Shown: positions 8,404 to 17,338, numbered from the stretch's first letter. The stretch: 54,294 nucleotides of DNA from Bacteroidales bacterium (GCA_013141455.1 JABFQW010000109.1:1-54294), one strand, 5' to 3'. Program-made: numbers and translations. The notes: generated by a model from the sequence alone, not told the origin.

Positions 8404-8434
8404 CAAAAGTACCAATTATTGGTATTTGAGGCAA
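8404..8434 (-). promoter_or_regulatory. parDE promoter with internal palindromic operator
   Basis: On the minus strand the -7 element TACTTTTG (8411-8404) and a TTG at 8434-8432 are 20 bp apart, the ideal Bacteroidota spacing. Between them sits the 15-bp palindrome TACCAATTATTGGTA (8410-8424), one odd central base with 7-bp arms. It is the natural site for autorepression by ParD. Confidence 0.7.
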
Positions 8435-8450
8435 GTTTTTTAATAATCCC

Positions 8451-8770
8451 CTGCTGGCACGGATTTATTCCTCAAAGCGGAATGAGAACGTTGCACTTTA
8501 TTGCAATCCGTGCAATTCGAAAATATATCCTCGCATTTCATATCCTTACAAAAATATCAAATAAAGCAGTTTCTCTGGCAAAAAGAATGGAATTGGCAGG
8601 TTTATTTATCATATGGCACGCATTGCAAATCCGCGCCAGTTGGGAGATTGTTCGCGTGGCAGCGGTGCGAGGTAGCGGTGCACTGTTTTACCAGACAAAC
8701 AAATTACCTAAGGTAAGATTTTCGTGCGGGAACGGGGAGGATGTTTGCCCGGTACAGTGGGCATAATAAT
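8451..8770. repeat. REP-like repeat debris, no intact gene
   Basis: This stretch holds an inverted repeat GCACGGATT (8457-8465) / AATCCGTGC (8505-8513) and a second imperfect hairpin at 8615-8643 built on GGCACG...CCGCGCC. A third related piece (CCAGCGCGGATAT) lies at 9407-9419. They resemble the GGCACGGATT/AATCCGTGCC palindromes seen in many Bacteroidota genomes. Base composition from 8615 on is clearly more GC-rich than the neighbours. The open frames here carry no recognisable protein. Confidence 0.5.
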
Positions 8771-9349
8771 TTCAACATTTTCCTCTATTTTGAATAAAGT
8801 GATCTTTTTTAGCATCTCTTGCTCAGTAATTTCCTCATATTTTTTTAGGTCAAGAATTATGCCCGACATTATATGGGGACGATTGGAAATACTATCCAGT
8901 AACCTGATAAGTTTCTTCTGTATTTTATTGGCTTCCGGAACTCTGATAATATCATGTCTGATATCATTCGTGTCGTACTGCAATCGAATATTATAATAAA
9001 ATCCATCATAGGTATAGGTTGGATTTGGATTTGGTTTCGGATCAACAAACATGGCGTCATTCATCAATAACCTAAAAATAGAGTCCTTTACTGAGTCTGT
9101 CAGACTGATCCGGTAATATTCCTTTGGACGATTGAAAGCTTCTCTTTTCATCAATTTTACATCTCCAGTATCACTCAACTCAATATAATAACCCAAATAG
9201 AATCTCCACGGGTGAACTGAATCACAATCAGATGTTGTAAAACAAGACCCAGACCAATATAATGTTCTGATTTTATTGTGATTCTGGCATGAGTATAAAA
9301 TGAATGAGATAACCATCAATAACAAAATGCCATTTATACTTTTTCTCAT
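8708..9349 (-). CDS. Hypothetical lipoprotein, C-terminus read into repeat DNA
   Basis: 213 residues from ATG 9349. This start is chosen over one at 9427 because it begins a lipoprotein signal (MRKSINGILLLMVISFILYSC, lipidation at Cys21); the extra upstream residues come from a REP-like fragment. No domain is recognised. The mature part has aromatic, mixed alpha/beta sequence (SGSCFTTSDCDSVHPWRFYLGYYIELSD). The final residues (about GKHPPRSRTKILP) are encoded by the GC-rich repeat region, so the original end of the gene was probably replaced. Likely anchored in a membrane facing the periplasm; function unknown. Confidence 0.5.
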   Translation of the reverse strand: MRKSINGILLLMVISFILYSCQNHNKIRTLYWSGSCFTTSDCDSVHPWRFYLGYYIELSDTGDVKLMKREAFNRPKEYYRISLTDSVKDSIFRLLMNDAMFVDPKPNPNPTYTYDGFYYNIRLQYDTNDIRHDIIRVPEANKIQKKLIRLLDSISNRPHIMSGIILDLKKYEEITEQEMLKKITLFKIEENVEIIMPTVPGKHPPRSRTKILP

Positions 9350-9419
9350 AGTTTTTCTTGTTCTCATCAAAGTTCCTACTATTGTGCGAAAATCTCCCCC
9401 TCCTGCCAGCGCGGATATT

Positions 9420-10280
9420 TCATTCAATCTTAAATTCTATTGGCAACATGTATTGTACCCGAACAACTTTTTCATTATGTTTTCCAGGTTTCCATTTTTT
9501 CATTAAAGCGATGACTCTTAAAGCCTCTTTATCAAATTCAGGGCTATGTCCTCTGAGAACACGTAAATGACTCATGGAGCCATCCTTTTCAACAACAAAA
9601 GTGACAAATACGATTCCTTGACATTCATTCTCGCTATTTGGGCACCTGATGTTCTTTTGAATGAAATCTTTAACATCTTTATAAAGTTTTGAATCAAATA
9701 TAAAAGTTGGCATCTCATCAGTCACAATAAACGCCATAGTATCTTCTTTTATCATTCTATCCTTTAAAATGGCGTCTATTTCGGATTGTGATTTCATAAG
9801 GATTTTCACATTGGATACAATACCACGATTAATGGTGCAGAAAAATTGTCCGGAATAAATCATATACATTTCGTCCTTATTTGTATCTAAAAAATCGCCA
9901 TAATTTGATTGAATAGTTTCTGTGTACCAAGATGCAAATACTCCATTAGTAGTTACTTGTTTTTTACTAAACAAAATGCCTAAGTCTATTTCTTTTATTT
10001 CATCATCATCGTATATATCTTTTTCAATTTGAATAAGAAAAAGACTGTCATTGACAATTTGCCATGTTCCGATATATCCTCTCCAACATTTGCTGCTCTT
10101 ACTTGGTAATAACTTATTAAGTTTCAACCATAAAGAAATATCCTGCTCCCTAAGTTTTTCCAAGGGAAAATAGTCAATGAACATTGTGTCACCCTGGTAA
10201 ATCAGTATCTCATGACCTTGGGGCGTTGCAGCAAGAGAAAGAGGAAACACAAGTAAAAAAAGTCTTAGTATTAGTTTCAT
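9420..10280 (-). CDS. Periplasmic protein with TonB C-terminal domain
   Basis: 286 residues. The N-terminus is a signal peptide (MKLILRLFLLVFPLSLAATP). The first 200 residues are unrecognised. Residues of about 205-286 are a TonB C-terminal fold: KDVKDFIQKNIRCPNSENECQGIVFVTFVVEKDGSMSHLRVLRG, then FDKEALRVIALMKKWKPGK and a closing strand RVQYMLPIEFKIE. In Bacteroidota such domains often occur without the membrane helix and proline-rich linker of true TonB, as here, so energy transfer to a receptor is doubtful. It sits in the variable patch, on the same strand as its neighbours. Confidence 0.7.
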   Translation of the reverse strand: MKLILRLFLLVFPLSLAATPQGHEILIYQGDTMFIDYFPLEKLREQDISLWLKLNKLLPSKSSKCWRGYIGTWQIVNDSLFLIQIEKDIYDDDEIKEIDLGILFSKKQVTTNGVFASWYTETIQSNYGDFLDTNKDEMYMIYSGQFFCTINRGIVSNVKILMKSQSEIDAILKDRMIKEDTMAFIVTDEMPTFIFDSKLYKDVKDFIQKNIRCPNSENECQGIVFVTFVVEKDGSMSHLRVLRGHSPEFDKEALRVIALMKKWKPGKHNEKVVRVQYMLPIEFKIE

Positions 10281-10283
10281 ATG

Positions 10284-10320
10284 TTTGTCATTATGTTAGC
10301 TAACGGTTTGTCATTATTCA
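10284..10320. repeat. Direct repeat flanking a small palindrome
   Basis: GTTTGTCATTAT occurs at 10284-10295 and again at 10309-10320, and between them lies the palindrome GTTAGCTAAC (10297-10306). It is immediately upstream of the TonB-C gene, at the boundary with the broken fragment. It may be an operator or a recombination scar. Confidence 0.35.
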
Positions 10321-10323
10321 GTT

Positions 10324-10620
10324 TCAATCTACAATTTTCCAATAGCCTGTTTTGTCGCTTCCGATGCGTTCGATTATTCTCATTTTTTTTAGTTCCTGAA
10401 TATGTCTTTTTATGGTTGCTGTAGAAAATCCTGTTTTGTCGGCAAGCTCTCTATAATTTGCTTTTGGGTTTTGTTTTAAATGTTGCAGGATTTTACTTTT
10501 TACAGAGTCGTTTACCTGGTCATTTACCGGGTCATTTTTAGCTTTTACAGGGTCATTTACAGGTTCAACAAACTTAACGTTTGACAATATGGCCAGTAAG
10601 GGATTGCGGGAGATTTCCAA
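10324..10620 (-). pseudogene. C-terminal remnant of a winged-helix (AlbA/Fic-type ATP-binding) protein
   Basis: 98 codons remain. The best part is a winged-helix DNA-binding domain: VKSKILQHLKQNPKANYRELADKTGFSTATIKRHIQELKKMRIIERIGSDKTGYW. It is preceded by EISRNPLLAIL and by VNDPV repeats, a layout I know from the C-terminal third of Schlafen/AlbA-like transcriptional regulators and Fic proteins. There is no ATG: the frame opens with TTG at 10620, directly after an in-frame TGA (10623-10621), and no homologous sequence precedes it. I read it as the tail of a gene whose front was lost. A short standalone regulator cannot be excluded. Confidence 0.55.
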
Positions 10621-10706
10621 TCAAGTTACTCAAAGGTTCGAGCGAGCTATAACGCTTGAATTTATTATTGAAACGGCTATTATTTTTATACATTGTTGTG
10701 GGTTCG

Positions 10707-11498
10707 TTATTTATTGTCAATTAAACATTGAGAGTTGATAGGTTCTTTAACTATACTTGTTTCAACATAATCAGTCTCGATAATAGTATTAAAGCATTTT
10801 TCTCCTTTATATTTTCTTCCAGGGATATGCTTGCAATAAACGAAATCAGATTTACAGATTGAACATTTAGTTTTAGTGGCGATACCTGTAACACTTAATC
10901 CATTTAGTCTATTTTGAGTGACTCTTCTTTTCACAACCTTGTCCGTTATTATCATTTCAGACCTAAGTCCTACATCATCACTCCAAAGTCTGCACCAACC
11001 AACAATCTCAGGCTTATGCTCTTTGAAGACTGGAACTGGTAAATTGTCATAAGGAGATTTAATTACAAAACATCTATTGAATCCTTCCTTAAGTTCCTTT
11101 CTCTTTTTATTAATAAGTTTATTGTTGCTGTTGTCTTGTGTTTCTCCTAAATAATTATAATTCACAGTTGAATTATCAATTCTAATATTGATATTCGACT
11201 TGTTGATAGATACTTTTTTATCAAGTAATTTTTGAATTTGATTAGATATTATGTTCGTAATTATCGCAATTGGAATACCGATTAAGGTAATATTAACTGG
11301 GTCAGAAAAAAATTCAGATAGTCCTTTTTTATAGAGATATTGAATCGGTTGGTCGTTTTTCGGCTCGACAATTACTTCATAGCCCTCTGAACGCAAATGC
11401 TTAATTAGAATTAATGTATCCCTTGTAACCAGTTTTCTATTTGGGAATCTACTTTCATATGGATTAAAGGAATCAATTATAATTTTCTTCTTTCCCAT
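10707..11498 (-). CDS. Hypothetical protein with C-terminal Cys/His motif
   Basis: 263 residues, intact frame with an ATG. Residues 1-75 look like a small alpha/beta domain, followed by a hydrophobic helix (ITLIGIPIAIITNIIS, about residues 70-85). The C-terminal third has WCRLWSDDVGLRSEMIITDKV, then CSICKSDFVYCKHIPGRKYKGEKC, a CxxC...CxH...C cluster that could bind a metal. A similar Cys/His run after a beta-rich segment occurs in some phage head-maturation proteins, which hints at a phage origin, but I cannot assign it. Low GC and position in the variable patch suggest acquisition. Confidence 0.55.
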   Translation of the reverse strand: MGKKKIIIDSFNPYESRFPNRKLVTRDTLILIKHLRSEGYEVIVEPKNDQPIQYLYKKGLSEFFSDPVNITLIGIPIAIITNIISNQIQKLLDKKVSINKSNINIRIDNSTVNYNYLGETQDNSNNKLINKKRKELKEGFNRCFVIKSPYDNLPVPVFKEHKPEIVGWCRLWSDDVGLRSEMIITDKVVKRRVTQNRLNGLSVTGIATKTKCSICKSDFVYCKHIPGRKYKGEKCFNTIIETDYVETSIVKEPINSQCLIDNK

Positions 11499-11773
11499 TA
11501 GTTTTCAAATTTGCAGGTTCTATAATGACGCACAACTCGTTTATTGGTTCGATAAATCATCCTTATACTTCCAAATCCGGTTGGATAGGTCTGATAAACA
11601 CCATATTTATTACCCGTAAAAATAGTAATACATCAATCATAAATCGTCAATGGGGGATTTTATTTTTTGTAAACTTTTTCTGTTATATAGATGTAAATTT
11701 CAATGGTTTTTGCATGCATTCAGTAGACCGTTGTATGCGTTCCGGCGCTGGTGAATATGTCGGTTAATTGCGT

Positions 11774-12277
11774 TTACCGGTATGCAATCTCCATAATTTC
11801 AAAAACAGTCTCATCCTTTTCCCGTTTTAGCACCGACTTTTCGCCGGTCTTTTTATTAAGTAATACCTTAGCCAAAGGCGACAAAAACGAGATTTTTCCT
11901 TTTATAATACTGGCCTCATCCACCCCAACGATCTGAAACGTATGAATCTGTTGGTTTGCTGCTGTTTTGAGTGTTACCGTTGCACCAAACCGTATTTCAT
12001 GCTGCGGCTGTTCGGACAATTGAATGATTTTGGCTTCACCGATTCGTTGGTTCAGCAATTGCAATTTTGCATTGATGTAGTTCAGTGCGATGCGCCGCTC
12101 ATTTTCGTTGGAGCTGTCCAATTGATCCTTTTCGTCGGTTAGTTTCTGTTTCTCGGCCAACAATTCATTCATCCCCGTTTGGGTCACATAGTTCGGTACA
12201 CCTTCCGGCAAATTTGCCCTGGGAGGCACCATCGGAATTTCTTCCTGATCGTCTTCTTTCACAAACCCTCTGCTCAT
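11774..12277 (-). CDS. GreA/GreB-family transcription elongation factor
   Basis: 167 residues. Gre factors enter the RNA polymerase secondary channel and stimulate cleavage of backtracked RNA. The opening MSRGFVKEDDQEEIPMVPPRA is characteristic of the GreB-like group. Residues of about 35-80 form the antiparallel coiled coil (GMNELLAEKQKLTDEKDQLD ... ALNYINAKLQLLNQRIGEA). Its tip carries acidic residues (SSNENERR), needed for cleavage in the family. Residues 90-167 form the FKBP-like C-terminal domain (FGATVTLKTAANQQIHTFQIVGVDEA, KISFLSPLAKVLLNKKTGE). It is a single gene, with 163 bp to the next gene on the same strand. Confidence 0.88.
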   Translation of the reverse strand: MSRGFVKEDDQEEIPMVPPRANLPEGVPNYVTQTGMNELLAEKQKLTDEKDQLDSSNENERRIALNYINAKLQLLNQRIGEAKIIQLSEQPQHEIRFGATVTLKTAANQQIHTFQIVGVDEASIIKGKISFLSPLAKVLLNKKTGEKSVLKREKDETVFEIMEIAYR

Positions 12278-12440
12278 AGCGCAATAGCTTTACGCACAAT
12301 TTACTTTTCAAATAACAATGACTTCACCATCAAAAGTACCATTTTCTGGATAAACAAGTTCGGTTTTCGGTTAATTCGATCTCGACAACGTTAATAGAAA
12401 TTTTGAATTTTAACTTAGCATTTTGAATTTTCATTTTGAA

Positions 12441-15176
12441 TCACCTGATAACAAATCTTTTTGCAGCAAAAGCCTCATTATTCATCAATTTCAAAACATA
12501 TAATCCTGCCATGAGCCGGTGGATATCGAGTTGAACAAGATGTGAATCAGGCTTTTGATCTATCACAGTTCGTCCGTTTGCATCCAACACCTGCATCCGG
12601 GCATTAATCATATTGAAAGTTTGCGGTATTTCTACCGTGAGCCAGGTTTCGGCCGGATTAGGATACAATTTAATACTGTTTGCTATTTCCTTGCTTTGCC
12701 CAACACTTAATGCTTCATTATTAAACAGGGAAAAAGGTATGCTGCTTTTCCAGATACCTCGCCCGAATGTTGCAACCCTCAACTCGGATGCATTATAATT
12801 TACTTCAATGTCGGTTACAATCGTGTAAGGCAGACCATTACTGATGTTAATCCAGTTGAATTGCTGATCGTCGAAAATAAAAACACCCAAATCAGTTCCT
12901 GCCATCATCTTATAATCGTTATCCATGATGATGCCCTGTAAACAATTCACCGGCAGGTTAGGCAGGTTGACTGTAATATCAGTCCAGTTGTTTCCGCCGT
13001 CTTCCGAATAGATAACCCTGTTCACGGCCACACCATTCCTATCCTGAAAACCTCCGAAAGACAACCATACTTTATCAGGATCTAACCCAGATATTTTAAT
13101 GCCGGTGATACCATGATCACGAACGATAGTATCGATACCCGATGTTAAATCAACCCAGGTATCACCTCCATCCGTTGTTTTGAATAATCTCGAGGCTATT
13201 CCCGAAGGTGCCCAGGTTGCACCATCATATCCAACATACATTACGTTTGAATCAGCTGGCGATAAAGCAATTGCACCAATGGCTGATGTAACATGATAAC
13301 CCAATCCATTGAAATCGGTAAACTGATGCCATTTGGTTCCCGGCGAAGTGGTTGTATCACTTGCGTTTGTGGTTTTGTACACCTCGTGATACCCGATAAA
13401 CAACGTATTCCTATCGAATGGCGACATTATAAATGGCCTGTTGTCCAAGCCATCATCCGTGTTTAAACCATTATTGATTGATTGAAATGAAATCCCATAA
13501 TCTTTCGATCTTTTCACGGTTTTTGCACCTGCGTTATTCGTTGCATAAACAAATCGCGGGTCAACCGGATCAATAATATTATCATACCCATCAGCAACAT
13601 TCGTTCTGATCCAACTACCCGTTCCGTTTCCTATTTCTCCGTTATCCTGCAAACCCCCAATAACGAATCCGGGCATTACTTCACTGTTTCCAATCCCAAA
13701 ATACTGCAGATTATCAAGTCCTGTACCGTTAAGGCTGATCATTCTATTATTCTCATAATCGTATCGCGACACACCTCCGTCATTACCACAAAACAAATAG
13801 GGTTTCCCATCGGAAGCAACCATCTTAAAAACCCGTTGATCGACATGAAAATCAGGATACGACTCTGTATCAACCCTGTAAAATTGCGTAACCCCTGTAT
13901 TTAAATCCAACACCTCAAGGTTGTATCCTCCCAATAACATGATGGATGGGTTCACAGGACTAATCTCAAATTCCATGGAATAGTAGCTAAGCCCGGAATA
14001 GGACTGGTTGTAAGAGGGCAAAAAATTCTCTTTACCGAAAACATCATTGATCGTGTAATCCGGATAATCGGCCGATTTTAAATAATAGGAAACCTCATTT
14101 TGATTGGGGATTGAAGTTTGATACGAAATGTAAAGCTTCCCGGGTTCCAACAGGCTTGTTGTAATACCAAATCGTTGCGAAAAATCGGGCAATCCCTCCT
14201 CAATACGTTGCCAGATAACACTGGTGTCCTGAGCATTGTGGGTTTTCCATAGCTCCGCACACATAAAATGATTTGGATTATAACTTGTTTTTATTCCAAC
14301 ACTGCTGATATACACCGTATTGTAATCGTCGGGTTTAAATTCAATATTGACTAAATACTTATTCTTATCCCACCAATCTGGATCAAACTCGAGCTGGTCA
14401 AAAATTATTTCCCAATTTATTCCGCCATCTACTGAACGATAAACATATTTATTCACCAGGGCAAAAATCATGAATGGGTTCTGAGGGTTTATCAGTAACT
14501 TACGGACAAGTTTTCTTTCATTCGGATTAAATGGCATAATCTGTTGCCAGGTTTGGCAGTCATCCGTCGTTTTGTAAATACCGGCACCATAATTATTCAA
14601 TGCGTTACCGGTTGAAATATAAATAGTGGCTGAATCAAGCGGGTTTACTGCAATATCGATGACACCAATGCCAGGCATGGGAATATTATCAGTTACATTT
14701 TCCCAATGCTGGCCCCCGTCAGTTGTACGGAACATTCCCGAAGCGCCCGTACCGGCGTATATATTGTTGATGTTATCTGGATTAATATATAAACTTACGA
14801 TAATGCCTTGATTATGAGACGAAACATTTATCGGCCCCAAAAACTCCCAGGTGTTGTCTTTACTTTTTTCAGGTATTAACGAAAGATTCCGGCTATAAAG
14901 TAAAAGCTGTTCTGCGTATTTTGAATAACTGTCATGCACTGTATCATTGCCATGAACCCTTGTCCTCCAGAAATTCCTTTGACGTTCGTAGTTTTTAAGT
15001 CCCTGAATTTTAGTATTTTCCGGTGCATTTTCTTTTTTACTTTTGTAAAAGGCATCCATTTGACGGTTATACACATGGTAATTGTTGTAACTACCGGAGG
15101 CATTTTGACAAAAGGATGGTACTGTAATCATTGTGATTACAAGGATCAGCATGAATTTAATGCTTGTTATCTTCAT
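12441..15176 (-). CDS. T9SS cargo: sortilin/BNR-repeat protein
   Basis: 911 residues. A signal peptide (MKITSIKFMLILVITMITVPSFCQ) and a C-terminal type A sorting domain (from KLYPNPAETWLTVEIP to LYVLKLMNNEAFAAKRFVIR, about residues 835-911) predict secretion by the type IX system and attachment to, or release from, the cell surface. Between them are BNR/Asp-box blades: GMFRTTDGGQHW, GIYKTTDDCQTW, YVYRSVDGGINW, RLFKTTDGGDTW, VIYSEDGGNNW. The overall plan resembles the 1093-residue protein at 217-3498, but that one lacks the sorting domain. Ligand unknown. A second T9SS cargo gene lies 10 bp upstream on the same strand, so they are probably co-transcribed. Confidence 0.85.
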   Translation of the reverse strand: MKITSIKFMLILVITMITVPSFCQNASGSYNNYHVYNRQMDAFYKSKKENAPENTKIQGLKNYERQRNFWRTRVHGNDTVHDSYSKYAEQLLLYSRNLSLIPEKSKDNTWEFLGPINVSSHNQGIIVSLYINPDNINNIYAGTGASGMFRTTDGGQHWENVTDNIPMPGIGVIDIAVNPLDSATIYISTGNALNNYGAGIYKTTDDCQTWQQIMPFNPNERKLVRKLLINPQNPFMIFALVNKYVYRSVDGGINWEIIFDQLEFDPDWWDKNKYLVNIEFKPDDYNTVYISSVGIKTSYNPNHFMCAELWKTHNAQDTSVIWQRIEEGLPDFSQRFGITTSLLEPGKLYISYQTSIPNQNEVSYYLKSADYPDYTINDVFGKENFLPSYNQSYSGLSYYSMEFEISPVNPSIMLLGGYNLEVLDLNTGVTQFYRVDTESYPDFHVDQRVFKMVASDGKPYLFCGNDGGVSRYDYENNRMISLNGTGLDNLQYFGIGNSEVMPGFVIGGLQDNGEIGNGTGSWIRTNVADGYDNIIDPVDPRFVYATNNAGAKTVKRSKDYGISFQSINNGLNTDDGLDNRPFIMSPFDRNTLFIGYHEVYKTTNASDTTTSPGTKWHQFTDFNGLGYHVTSAIGAIALSPADSNVMYVGYDGATWAPSGIASRLFKTTDGGDTWVDLTSGIDTIVRDHGITGIKISGLDPDKVWLSFGGFQDRNGVAVNRVIYSEDGGNNWTDITVNLPNLPVNCLQGIIMDNDYKMMAGTDLGVFIFDDQQFNWINISNGLPYTIVTDIEVNYNASELRVATFGRGIWKSSIPFSLFNNEALSVGQSKEIANSIKLYPNPAETWLTVEIPQTFNMINARMQVLDANGRTVIDQKPDSHLVQLDIHRLMAGLYVLKLMNNEAFAAKRFVIR

Positions 15177-15186
15177 TTCCTGTGCA

Positions 15187-16131
15187 TTAATGTTGAATAA
15201 TGAACCTACGGCTAATAGAGCTGTTGATCTTAGTTTTTAATTGCAGAAAATAGATGCCGTTTGTCATATCTGATGTATTTAGCTTATACTCCATTTGCCG
15301 GGATGGCATTTCTATTCGGTACATCAATTTTCCATAAAGGTTAAATAAGCGGAGTTCAACATCGCTTTCCGGATTATTGCTAAATGCGATGGAAAGCTCA
15401 TTATTACATGGGTTGGGGCTTATTGACAGTTTCAGCAATTCCTGCGGTAGTTCATCAATAGCAACCGGAAATCCGCAAAAACCTTCTGTACCATAAACAA
15501 GCAATCCTTCAACTTCCAGACATTTCAACATGGATTGATCCAGTCCCTCGTGATAAACCAGATTTGGTATGGGAGAACCCAAATCTCCAACACCTTCAAA
15601 CACCTGTAGATTATAACTACTCCCGGGAGAAACTGAATTAAAGTAGTATGCATTTCCTGAAGCCGTTGTTTTAGCCTGTTCAACGACAAAAAGACTATCA
15701 CCATACATTGTATAATTACCATTTTCGAATATGCCAAAATCGAAGGCCGGCAGGCAAACCGTATCACCGACATTAACATCGAAATTATAGCCGGTTTTTT
15801 CAGCGTTTTCGCCGCGATAATGCCTGATAAACCAGACTTTTTTTTGATCAATATCCTGTCGCATGAAACTATGCAAGGTCCACAAGGTGTCGGGGCTGTC
15901 GGGGATCTGGCTGAGTTTGTAAATTTTATCATACAGTTTATCATTCAGCATGGTATCACCTTTTACGGTGTAGAGGAAGGTTTCGTAAGAACCAGGTATG
16001 GCAATCATCTCCGAAACTGTCCAATAGGCATTTTCCACGGGCAAGGAAATATACTTCTGCGCATTGAGCCAAAACGGCAACAGCAGCAGCCAGCCTGCAA
16101 TTATACCAGTGATAAATTTTGTATTCCTCAT
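15187..16131 (-). CDS. T9SS cargo protein of unknown function
   Basis: 314 residues from ATG 16131. This start begins a clear signal peptide (MRNTKFITGIIAGWLLLLPFWLNAQ); the open frame extends upstream to 16227 but that part would overlap the next gene's 3' end. The C-terminus (LSISPNPCNNELSIAFSNNP ... LYGKLMYRIEMPSRQMEY ... GIYFLQLKTKINSSISRRFI) is a type A sorting domain. The middle (VSEMIAIPGSYETFLYTVKGDTMLNDKLYDKIYKL) is a beta-rich region common in Bacteroidota secreted proteins, with no enzyme motif seen. It is followed after 10 bp by the BNR protein gene. Confidence 0.75.
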   Translation of the reverse strand: MRNTKFITGIIAGWLLLLPFWLNAQKYISLPVENAYWTVSEMIAIPGSYETFLYTVKGDTMLNDKLYDKIYKLSQIPDSPDTLWTLHSFMRQDIDQKKVWFIRHYRGENAEKTGYNFDVNVGDTVCLPAFDFGIFENGNYTMYGDSLFVVEQAKTTASGNAYYFNSVSPGSSYNLQVFEGVGDLGSPIPNLVYHEGLDQSMLKCLEVEGLLVYGTEGFCGFPVAIDELPQELLKLSISPNPCNNELSIAFSNNPESDVELRLFNLYGKLMYRIEMPSRQMEYKLNTSDMTNGIYFLQLKTKINSSISRRFIIQH

Positions 16132-16183
16132 CCTTTTCGTATTGCTATATTCCTGATTTTGTTGGATTAATCTGCTACCGCAA

Positions 16184-17338
16184 TTACTCAACATTTTCAA
16201 AATTATAATCGATCGCTTTGGTAACATGACCCATTTTATCGACAGCCTTTAGTGAATTGAGCATACCAATATCAGAATAGCTGAAAATATACTCTGACTT
16301 AAAATTCATGCTCATAGTTTCAGCCGGGAAATTGTAAAATTGAATTGAAATAAGTCTGGAATCAGCATTATAACTGAAGACACATCTTTTTCCGAATTGA
16401 TCATTAGATGGCGTCATCTCGATTGTCTCAATTTGGTTGTTTCCGTTGTATGTATATTTAAGGGCAAGAACATCGTTTTCATTGTAAAATGTCTTTTTAG
16501 AAAGCCTGCTATTTGAATCGTAGCCCAATAAAATAGATCTTTGTCCAATCGTATTATACTGTATGATGCTGGTCAGCAATGATTTTTCATAATAAAACTT
16601 AGTTGAATCAATCCCGTATCCCTCACTGTTGAAGGTTTTCTCACTAAAATGTTTCCCGTCAGGTGTATAACCATTCCGGGTGATTGTATTTATTTTTCTG
16701 ACCGAACGGCTAATGTTTGGTTCATAGGAAATCTTTTCAAGTAATAATTGTTTATCATAGCGCTCTTCTGTTACGATGTACTTTTTCTTTTTGTTATTAA
16801 AGAAAGTTGTTGTAATCAAACCATCACTGGCATAATCCTTGTAAATTATCATTACATCGTCCCTTTTCTTTAAAACTATCGATTCAAGTTTGCCAAGTTG
16901 AAATTTGCTTTCTCTTACCAAATCTTTCCTGGTAACTTTCAATGTAATCTCCTGAATATCTGTTTGTTTGGAAATATTAAGGCTAAATACCAATTTCTTT
17001 TTATAAAACGCATTTATCAGGCTGTTATTCACAACAGATGAAGAAGCAAAAAAATTACAGTTTAAACTCCTAATTATCTCATTTTCAAATATTTTTTTTT
17101 CATCTGTGAAAATATAATCAGTGAGATCATGCTCATGGAATTGTATGTCGTAATTTGGACTATTTATTTTTCCTACAATTACCTGACCAGGCACAAACAA
17201 AGGAATATTTATATGCAATTTATTGAATATCTGGTTGCAAACAATCTTATTAAAAGTGTTTTGAACTAAATCAGTTTCGCTTTGACTCTTGCAAATACCA
17301 AAACTGAACATGATGATTAAAAAGACGTATAGACGCAT
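16184..17338 (-). CDS. Hypothetical secreted protein with YD-like repeats
   Basis: 384 residues from ATG 17338, where a signal peptide begins (MRLYVFLIIMFSFGICKSQ); the frame is open back to 17395 but the longer N-terminus is polar. Residues of about 200-384 carry repeated Tyr/Asn/Asp-rich strands (SYEPNISRSV, TRNGYTPDGKHFSEKTFN, LLGYDSNSRLSKKTFYNEND, KYTYNGNNQIETIE, FSYNADSRLISIQFYN) resembling YD/RHS-type beta repeats. No sorting domain, so it probably stays in the periplasm or outer membrane. Role unknown. It lies 52 bp upstream of the T9SS gene on the same strand. Confidence 0.6.
   Translation of the reverse strand: MRLYVFLIIMFSFGICKSQSETDLVQNTFNKIVCNQIFNKLHINIPLFVPGQVIVGKINSPNYDIQFHEHDLTDYIFTDEKKIFENEIIRSLNCNFFASSSVVNNSLINAFYKKKLVFSLNISKQTDIQEITLKVTRKDLVRESKFQLGKLESIVLKKRDDVMIIYKDYASDGLITTTFFNNKKKKYIVTEERYDKQLLLEKISYEPNISRSVRKINTITRNGYTPDGKHFSEKTFNSEGYGIDSTKFYYEKSLLTSIIQYNTIGQRSILLGYDSNSRLSKKTFYNENDVLALKYTYNGNNQIETIEMTPSNDQFGKRCVFSYNADSRLISIQFYNFPAETMSMNFKSEYIFSYSDIGMLNSLKAVDKMGHVTKAIDYNFENVE

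Noticed and set aside
8615-8632. TGGCACGCATTGCA as a sigma-54 promoter
   Set aside because: The distance between GG and GC is 8 bp instead of the required 10, and the sequence is part of a REP-like hairpin.
8389-8766. Open frame of 125 codons on the plus strand, overlapping REP-like DNA
   Set aside because: No recognisable protein pattern, overlaps parDE promoter and repeat sequence, and composition follows the repeat rather than a gene.
10284-10706. Integron attC-like sites (GTTAGCTAAC and the segment near 10640-10700)
   Set aside because: No paired RYYYAAC/GTTRRRY ends with a convincing hairpin and no integrase; the repeats are reported only as sequence features.
11499-11773. Possible small gene between the Cys-motif protein and gre
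   Set aside because: Frames on both strands lack a start or are low in recognisable content; at most a decayed remnant on the minus strand.
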